DNA from: Chloroflexota bacterium
GTDB taxonomy: Bacteria > Chloroflexota > UBA6077 > JACQUR01
Assembly (NCBI GenBank): GCA_016210245.1
Contig: JACQUR010000264.1
Location: forward strand, 1 to 16,541
Length of the DNA: 16,541 nt
Direction: 5' to 3'
The notes below the pieces were generated by a model. The model was not told where the DNA came from, searched no databases, and saw only the letters and a program-made list of their open reading frames with translations. This document shows positions 12,282 through 16,541 of the stretch, piece after piece (within the stretch, counting starts at the first letter, position 1; the number at the start of each line of letters is the position of its first letter). The position numbers were made by a program, and so were the translations under genes.

Positions 12282-13237
12282 GCCCCACCTGCCGTTCTCG
12301 AGGCCTTCCAGGCGCGCAGCGCCCGCAGGCCATCCGCCAGCGCGGCCAGAGTGCCGCAATCGCCCGTGGGCGCCTGGGGAACGAGCGCCTCCAGCAGCCG
12401 CTCGGCCGTGGCGGCGCACTCCGCCCGCCCGCTCAGCAGGGCCAACTCGACCAGGTGGCGCGCGCCCAGGGCGTACCGGCGCACCTCGGCCGGCTCGGCC
12501 GGCGAGGACGGGACGCCCTCCAGGCCCCACGTGGCGAGCTGCGCCGCGGCCAGCCACGGGCGTTCGCCCAGGATCCGCAGAGCGACGAGCAGCGCCCCCA
12601 GGCTAGCTGCGCAGTGGGCCGCGGGCAGCCCCTCCCGCAGCCGCTGCCACAGGCCGTCCAGGGACGCGCGCGCCGGGGCCAGATACTCATCGCCCAGGCA
12701 CTCGAGCCCGTAGCCGAGGGCCTCGGCCACGCACGCAGCGGCCAGGTTGTCCAGGTCTGCGCCCTGCCGCGCGACGCCTCCGGCCAGGTACTGGAGGGCG
12801 CGCGCGGCCACCTCCGCATAGCTCACCCGCCCGGTCGCCTGGTAGGCGACCAGGTAGGCCAGGGTGGCCTCGGCGCAGACCGCCAGCGGCTTCTCCGGCT
12901 GCGGCTCGCCCCAGTCACGGCGGGCCGCGCCGCGGCGGAAGCTGCCCTCGGTTTCATCGAACAGGCCGCGGGTGATGGCGTCCAGGGTGAGCCCAAACAC
13001 CTCCCGCCACTGCTCCTGGCCCGTGGCGCTGTAGCGGCCCACCGTGTAGACGAGCAGGCGCCCATCGACCTCCTTGGGCCCCAGGCCGAACCCACCGAAC
13101 CAGGGGTCGAACTGGGCCAGGATCATCCCGTCGGCCAGGGCAGGCAGGCGGGCCAGGTTGAGGCTCGCCGGCTCGTGCCCGTTCCCGCTCGACAGGTCGT
13201 CGTCGTAGCTCCAGGACCGCCAGTCGAAGTGCTGCAT
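12278..13237 (-). CDS. YyaL/SSP411-like (alpha/alpha)6 toroid protein lacking the thioredoxin domain
   Basis: The 319-residue protein is helical and repetitive. It contains FDPWFGGFGLGPKEV (43-57), close to the GGFGGAPKF motif that opens the C-terminal toroid domain of the YyaL/SSP411 (DUF255) family, then FDETEGSFRR (93-102) and EKPLAVCAEATLAYLVAYQATG-like helices at about 115-136, which match the family's EKMLYDNA..LAYL region. YyaL proteins are about 650-700 residues with an N-terminal thioredoxin-like domain; that part is absent here. The fold is that of six-hairpin glycosidases and N-acylglucosamine epimerases, so a sugar-handling role fits the neighbouring glycosyltransferases. This is a remote call from motifs only. 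The Shine-Dalgarno is weak (GTGGAGCG). It is the first gene of the minus-strand cluster and overlaps the GT2 gene by 4 bp. Confidence 0.6.
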   Translation of the reverse strand: MQHFDWRSWSYDDDLSSGNGHEPASLNLARLPALADGMILAQFDPWFGGFGLGPKEVDGRLLVYTVGRYSATGQEQWREVFGLTLDAITRGLFDETEGSFRRGAARRDWGEPQPEKPLAVCAEATLAYLVAYQATGRVSYAEVAARALQYLAGGVARQGADLDNLAAACVAEALGYGLECLGDEYLAPARASLDGLWQRLREGLPAAHCAASLGALLVALRILGERPWLAAAQLATWGLEGVPSSPAEPAEVRRYALGARHLVELALLSGRAECAATAERLLEALVPQAPTGDCGTLAALADGLRALRAWKASRTAGGA

Positions 13238-13244
13238 CGCTCCA

Positions 13245-13386
13245 CTCAGCCGCCAGCCGTCACTCAGCCGTCAGCAATCGGCCATCGCCCCGGGGGCGAC
13301 CACCACAGGATGAAAAGGCGTTTTCACAGCAATCAGCAGCCAGCGGCTAGCGCGGTCGCCACCGCTGGACGGACGGCTGATTGCTC
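13245..13386. repeat. Dispersed CAGCCGT-type repeats and hairpin in divergent intergenic region
   Basis: CAGCCGT-like 7-bp words recur at 13248-13275 (CAGCCGTCA...CAGCCGTCAGCAATC), and their reverse complement appears at about 13373-13385 (ACGGCTGATTGCT). Within the region AGCAATCAGC (13328-13337) pairs perfectly with GCTGATTGCT (13376-13385), and CCAGCGG (13340-13346) with CCGCTGG (13362-13368), forming a two-step hairpin. It resembles a degraded member of the heptamer-array group. It lies between the divergent starts at 13237 and 13605. Confidence 0.6.
13311..13326. promoter_or_regulatory. Perfect dyad TGAAAA-N4-TTTTCA, candidate operator
   Basis: A 16-bp inverted repeat with 6-bp AT-rich arms and a GGCG centre lies 74 bp upstream of the minus-strand cluster start. 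AT-rich dyads are rare in this GC-rich window, and the size is typical of a dimeric repressor site. It may equally be chance or part of the surrounding repeat. Confidence 0.25.
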
Positions 13387-13410
13387 CTATCTTCAGCCTA
13401 GGGAAGCGGT

Positions 13411-13454
13411 GTTACAGGGGACCTTAAAGCTGCCTTAACAGGGCGTTAATGTCA
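13411..13454. promoter_or_regulatory. Four direct TTA boxes at 11-12 bp spacing: PhoB/PhoP-family operator
   Basis: TTACAG (13412), TTAAAG (13424), TTAACA (13435) and TTAATG (13446) repeat in the same orientation with steps of 12, 11 and 11 bp, one DNA turn each. OmpR/PhoB-family regulators bind tandem half-sites with this 11-bp period; the PhoP box of Bacillus is a TTAACA-like hexamer with the same spacing. The boxes stand out as the AT-richest stretch of non-repeat DNA here. They lie about 150 bp before the kinase and regulator genes (plus) and 175 bp before the minus-strand cluster. The regulator encoded at 15509 is the obvious candidate to bind them, controlling itself and perhaps the surface cluster. 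Confidence 0.5.
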
Positions 13455-13505
13455 GGCGCCGGCTGGCCCAGAAGTTGCCTGGCAAGCTTTCAGCCGTCAG
13501 TAATT

Positions 13506-13583
<78 letters not shown>

Positions 13584-13604
13584 GACCACTGAAGGCTGGC
13601 GACG

Positions 13605-15521
13605 ATGGCCCAGATGGCTCGCCGGTCCGCGCTGCGCGGCTGGCTTGCAACCCACTACGGCTCGACCACCCAGCGCATCTTCTGGCTGCGCTGGGCGACG
13701 ATTGCCCTGGTCCTGGGATGGAGCATCCTGGATGGTGGCTCCACGCGGTTGGGGATGCCCATGCCGGCGCTGGCGCTGGCCTTCGGACTGTACAACCTGG
13801 CCGTGGAGGTCGTGCGCCACCGTGCCGGGGCTCTCCCTCACCCTGACCCTCTCCCAGGGGGAGAGGGGAGGTCTTCCCTCTCCCCCTGGGAGAGGGTCAG
13901 GGTGAGGGCCCGGGTCGCCTCTCACTCTGGCCCTCTCCTACAGGGAGAGGGGACCTCTGATCCAGCGGGTCACCCCTACGGACTGGTGGCGCTGGCGGAC
14001 GTGCCTGTCGCGGCCGTGCTGCTCGCACTGTGCGGCTCCTTCACCTGCCCCCTGCTCCTGCTCTTCTTCCTCAGCGCCTGTGTGGCGGCGCTGAGCATGG
14101 AGACGGGGCCTGCGCTGCACGCCGCGGCGCTGACGACGCTGGCCTTCACGGGCACCAGCCTGGTCGCGGGCGACTGGGTTCCCACGCCTGCCCTGGCGCG
14201 CGAGCTGGCGCTGCGCAGCTCGATCCTGCTGGTCTTCTCCCTGGCCAGCGTCGCCCTGGTGCGCCAGTGGACCGGCGAGCACCGCCGCGCCCTGGTGGCC
14301 AGCGCCGCCGCTCGGCGGCTCGCGCTGCTCAACGAGCTGGTGCGCCTGGCTACGGCCGCGGTGAACCTGGACGAAGTCATGGATATCGTGGTCCACCTGA
14401 CCCGCCAGGCGCTCAGAGCAGACTGGGTGAGCGCCTGCCTGCTGGAGGCCTCGCGCGACGTGGCCTGGCAGTGGACGACCGCCGCGGTCCGGCCACGCCA
14501 GGTACGTGTGGCCGAACTGAGCCTGCCGTCCGAGGTGCTCGAGCGAGGGCAGCCGGTGCTGCTCGCCGAGGCCCGAGCCGCGCCGGGTGACCCTGGTGGC
14601 CAGGTCCGCTCCACGGTGGCGGCACCGCTACTTGCCGAGGGAAGGGTCCTGGGCGCGCTGGCCGCACACAGCCGGACCTGGGCACGCTTCGGAGCTCGCG
14701 AGCTGGTGCTGCTGAAGGCGATCGCAGAGCACGTGGTTTCGCCCGTCGAGAAGGCCCGCCTGTCCGCCCTGGAGCACGAGCACGCTCAACGGCTGATGGA
14801 ACTGGAGCAGGCCAAGAGCAACTTCCTGGTCAGCGCCTCCCACGAGCTGCGCACGCCGCTGACGACGATCAAGCTGGTTTCCGGCTTGCTGAGCACGACC
14901 CTGGAGGGGGTGGGCGAGCAGGACCGCGGCCTGCTGGAGAGCCTGGCGCGCAATACCGCCCGCCTGGAGCGGTTGGTGGACGAGTTGATCGACGCGGCCA
15001 GGCTGCAAAGCGGGGCGCTGCGCCTGGAACCCGAGCGCGTGGAGCTGAGGCTGCTGGTACGCGAGGCAGTTGCGGGCGCACGCCAGCGACTCGGGCTAGG
15101 CGCACGCCGACTGGAGGTGGTGCTGCCGCCAGAAGACGTGCCCTTGCTCGCCGACCGCTCGCGCCTGGTGCAGGTGCTGATGAACCTGCTGAGCGTGGCC
15201 GACGCGCGGGCGCCGGCTGGAACGCCGCTTGCGGTCACCGGGCGTGTAGAGGCGGCCCGCGTACGGGTGGATGTGGCTGACCAGGGCCCGCTGCTGCCGC
15301 CCGAGGACCTGGAACGGCTGTTTGCGCCCTTTGCGGGGCCGCGGCCGGACGGGGCGGCGCGGCCGTCGGGCAGCGGGCTGACCCTGGCGGTAGCGCGGAT
15401 GGTGGTCGAGTTGCACGGCGGCCAGTTGGGTGCGGAGAACCGCACCCCGACGGGTGTGACATTCCATCTCAGCTTGCCAGTAGCCGGACAGGAGGCACGG
15501 GAGGACCTATGCGCGTCCTGA
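13605..15521 (+). CDS. Membrane sensor histidine kinase with GAF domain, degenerate ATP-binding domain and translated repeat insert
   Basis: The 638-residue protein has about six membrane helices (about 25-42, 51-70, 126-146, 147-166, 170-188, 203-221), a GAF-like domain (about 240-385), a dimerisation domain with a canonical H-box S410-A-S-H413-E-L-R-T-P-L, and an ATPase domain (about 515-625). The ATPase motifs are damaged: the N-box reads N527-L-L-S-V531-A where NLLxNA is expected, G1 is D559-Q-G-P-L563 where DxGxG is expected, and G2 is GSGLTLA (589-595) where GxGLGLA is expected. Residues 77-116, in the loop between helices 2 and 3, are encoded by a palindromic repeat. The ATG at 13605 has a weak AAGG; ATG 13614 is an alternative. 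It overlaps the regulator gene by 13 bp, so the two are partners. It may be a weak kinase, a phosphatase or a scaffold. Confidence 0.88.
   Translation: MAQMARRSALRGWLATHYGSTTQRIFWLRWATIALVLGWSILDGGSTRLGMPMPALALAFGLYNLAVEVVRHRAGALPHPDPLPGGEGRSSLSPWERVRVRARVASHSGPLLQGEGTSDPAGHPYGLVALADVPVAAVLLALCGSFTCPLLLLFFLSACVAALSMETGPALHAAALTTLAFTGTSLVAGDWVPTPALARELALRSSILLVFSLASVALVRQWTGEHRRALVASAAARRLALLNELVRLATAAVNLDEVMDIVVHLTRQALRADWVSACLLEASRDVAWQWTTAAVRPRQVRVAELSLPSEVLERGQPVLLAEARAAPGDPGGQVRSTVAAPLLAEGRVLGALAAHSRTWARFGARELVLLKAIAEHVVSPVEKARLSALEHEHAQRLMELEQAKSNFLVSASHELRTPLTTIKLVSGLLSTTLEGVGEQDRGLLESLARNTARLERLVDELIDAARLQSGALRLEPERVELRLLVREAVAGARQRLGLGARRLEVVLPPEDVPLLADRSRLVQVLMNLLSVADARAPAGTPLAVTGRVEAARVRVDVADQGPLLPPEDLERLFAPFAGPRPDGAARPSGSGLTLAVARMVVELHGGQLGAENRTPTGVTFHLSLPVAGQEAREDLCAS
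13835..13951. repeat. GGGAGAGGG-core palindrome inserted in frame inside histidine kinase gene
   Basis: Bases 13835-13867 and 13876-13908 are exact reverse complements (33 bp) with an 8-nt loop, the same plan and core as the element at 1-62. A further partial arm, CCCTCTCC-TACA-GGGAGAGGG, ends near 13951. The DNA stays in frame without stops and encodes a basic, Pro/Gly-rich peptide of about 39 residues that includes PDPLPGGEG and SPWERVRVR. It falls in a loop between predicted helices, where an insertion is tolerable. Precise ends of the insertion are uncertain. Confidence 0.85.
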
Positions 15522-16255
15522 TCGTCGAGGACGAGCGCGACATGGTGGAGGCGATCAGCCTTAGCCTGCGCTTCCAGTGGCCAGACTGTGAGGTCGCAGT
15601 AGCCGAGGATGGAGCCGCGGCCGTCGAACTGGCCCAGCAGGACACCTTCGATCTGATGCTGCTCGACCTCGGCCTGCCCCGCCTGGACGGGTTCCAGGTG
15701 CTGCGGGAGGTACGGGTCGGCTCCGCAGTGCCGGTGATCATCATCACCGCCCGGGGCGAGGAGCTGGACAAGGTGCGCGGTCTGGAGTTGGGTGCCGACG
15801 ACTACGTGACCAAGCCCTTCAGCCACCTGGAGTTGCTGGCACGCGTGAAGGCCGTGCTGCGGCGGGTCGACATGCCCCCGCCGGGCCTGTCATCCAGCAC
15901 CTCCTACTACGACGGCTACCTGAGCATCGACTATCAGTCCCACCAGGTGAAGGTGGCCGGGGCGCCGGTCAGCCTGACGCCGATCGAGTACAACCTGCTC
16001 TACCACCTGGTGCGCAACGCCGGCCAGGTCGTGCCACACCGCATCCTGCTGGCCAAGGTCTGGGGCCACGAGTACGAGGACGAAACCGACTACCTGCGCG
16101 TCTACCTCCGCCGCCTGCGGGAGAAGCTGGAGCGCGACCCGGACAACCCCGAGTACCTGCTGACCGAGCGCGGGCTGGGCTACCGGTTCCAGCGCAGCCA
16201 GGGGACGGTGGGGACGGACGCGGGCACGCGGGGTGCTTCGACCGGCTCAGGATGA
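15509..16255 (+). CDS. OmpR/PhoB-family response regulator
   Basis: This is a two-domain transcription regulator that is activated by phosphorylation and binds tandem DNA sites. The receiver domain (1-120) has all key residues: acidic pair E7-D8, phosphoacceptor D53 (LLDLGLPRLDG), T80 in ITAR and K102 in TKPF. The winged-helix domain (about 133-228) shows LTPIEYNLLYHLV, the recognition-helix region with YLRVYLRRLREKLE and the wing RGLGYRFQ. Normal family length ends at residue 228. The last 20 residues are encoded by dispersed-repeat sequence, which also supplies the stop. The ATG has GGGAGG 4 nt upstream inside the kinase end and overlaps that gene by 13 bp, so the kinase at 13605 is its probable partner. 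The TTA boxes at 13411-13454 are likely targets. Confidence 0.93.
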   Translation: MRVLIVEDERDMVEAISLSLRFQWPDCEVAVAEDGAAAVELAQQDTFDLMLLDLGLPRLDGFQVLREVRVGSAVPVIIITARGEELDKVRGLELGADDYVTKPFSHLELLARVKAVLRRVDMPPPGLSSSTSYYDGYLSIDYQSHQVKVAGAPVSLTPIEYNLLYHLVRNAGQVVPHRILLAKVWGHEYEDETDYLRVYLRRLREKLERDPDNPEYLLTERGLGYRFQRSQGTVGTDAGTRGASTGSG

Positions 16256-16259
16256 GCGG
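16234..16259. repeat. Dispersed repeat (GCTTCGACCGGCTCAGGATG type) at the regulator gene end
   Basis: The sequence GCTTCGACCGGCTCAGGATG followed by AGCGG is a member of a repeat type common between genes in many high-GC genomes. Here it encodes the last residues (ASTGSG) and the TGA of the response regulator. The preceding GGGGACGGTGGGGACGG stretch is also repeat-like. Recognition is from memory of the sequence type, with only one copy in the window. Confidence 0.55.
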
Positions 16260-16406
16260 GAGACACGTGGAGTTCTTGATTCCCAGGCCTCTCCTCTCTC
16301 CGGGAACATTACTACATGGTCCCTTCTATGCTAGCATGTCTGGTGGTGGAAGGTGGACGAGATGGAGAGAATCCGGTCGTAATTGACGTTCAGCGATTTC
16401 CCAGCT

Positions 16407-16541
16407 ATGGGGCAGAATCCGAGGATGCATGAGGGCAGCCCGACGGTGATCGGGACCAGGCTGAAGGTTTCGACCGTGGTCAGGACCTATCGGGCGTGCA
16501 ACGGTGACCTGGCCTGCATCGTGGAGACGCATCCCGCCCTC
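16407..16541 (+). CDS. DUF433-like protein (antitoxin-type), cut by window edge
   Basis: The frame from ATG 16407 runs open to the right edge and gives MGQNPRMHEGSPTVIGTR followed by LKVSTVVRTYRACNGDLACI and a final ETHPAL. This matches the DUF433 pattern: a P..x.G.P.IxGTR strand, then V..V...Y..G..L..I.E..P.L. DUF433 proteins are short helix-turn-helix proteins usually found as antitoxins beside PIN-domain (DUF5615-type) toxins. In-frame alternatives are TTG 16383 and ATG 16425; none has a convincing Shine-Dalgarno, so the start is uncertain. Upstream, TATGCT at 16327 and the palindrome ATGCTAGCAT (16328-16337) could belong to a promoter or operator. Both the C terminus and any toxin partner lie outside the window. 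Confidence 0.55.
   Translation, partial: MGQNPRMHEGSPTVIGTRLKVSTVVRTYRACNGDLACIVETHPAL

Noticed and set aside
12282..12557. Longer N terminus for the GT2 protein
   Set aside because: The extra 92 residues are Gly/Arg/Ala-rich antisense-like sequence inside the upstream gene. ATG 12281 with ATGA overlap and a ribosome-binding site fits the family start.
7581..12713. A 1710-residue open frame on the plus strand, antisense to four genes
   Set aside because: It is His/Gln/Arg/Ala-rich without motifs, and lies opposite genes with clear domains and ribosome-binding sites. Such antisense frames are common in high-GC DNA.
13835..13951. Intron or pseudogene break in the histidine kinase
   Set aside because: The palindrome keeps the frame and contains no stop, so the gene reads through as one protein.

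Overview
The window is high-GC bacterial DNA, roughly two-thirds G+C or more by eye. It holds eleven complete or near-complete protein genes, one very small gene and one gene cut by the right edge. No rRNA, tRNA, CRISPR array or transposase gene was seen. The GC content, the abundance of heptameric hairpin repeats at gene borders and the gene set (TctAB, OmpR-type regulators, GT2/GT39 glycosyltransferases, Ig-like wall proteins) suggest Chloroflexota, probably an environmental lineage. That assignment is inference; no marker gene is present.

Layout. (1) Positions 79-1892, minus strand: a membrane-anchored regulator with an extracytoplasmic sensor and a C-terminal OmpR-type winged helix, then a TatA-like protein fused to a zinc ribbon. 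A 71-bp tandem repeat separates them and a large palindrome follows tatA. (2) Positions 2142-4445, plus strand: a 34-residue membrane peptide, tctA and tctB (tripartite tricarboxylate transporter membrane subunits), with no tctC substrate-binding gene in the window. (3) Positions 13237 down to 4516, minus strand: a tightly packed cluster of a YyaL-like toroid protein, a processive-type GT2 glycosyltransferase, a GT39-type membrane glycosyltransferase, two paralogous membrane-anchored proteins built of Ig-like repeats, and an MFS exporter. It looks like a unit for making and displaying a glycosylated surface layer or wall protein. (4) Positions 13605-16255, plus strand: a sensor histidine kinase overlapping an OmpR/PhoB response regulator gene, preceded by four TTA-type boxes at 11-12 bp spacing that look like a PhoB/PhoP-family operator. 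(5) The right edge carries the start of a DUF433-like (antitoxin-type) gene.

The most unusual aspect is how repeats shape gene ends. Gene borders at five or six places carry inverted arrays of 7-bp units, each array with a different unit, and one array type contains TGA in a 7-bp register that can stop all three frames. Stop codons, start codons and protein tails lie inside or against these repeats. A second repeat family, long palindromes with GGGAGAGGG cores, occurs once as free intergenic DNA and once inserted in frame inside the histidine kinase, where it is translated. The kinase also lacks key ATP-binding residues. The first regulator has a kinase-like sensor wired directly to a DNA-binding domain.
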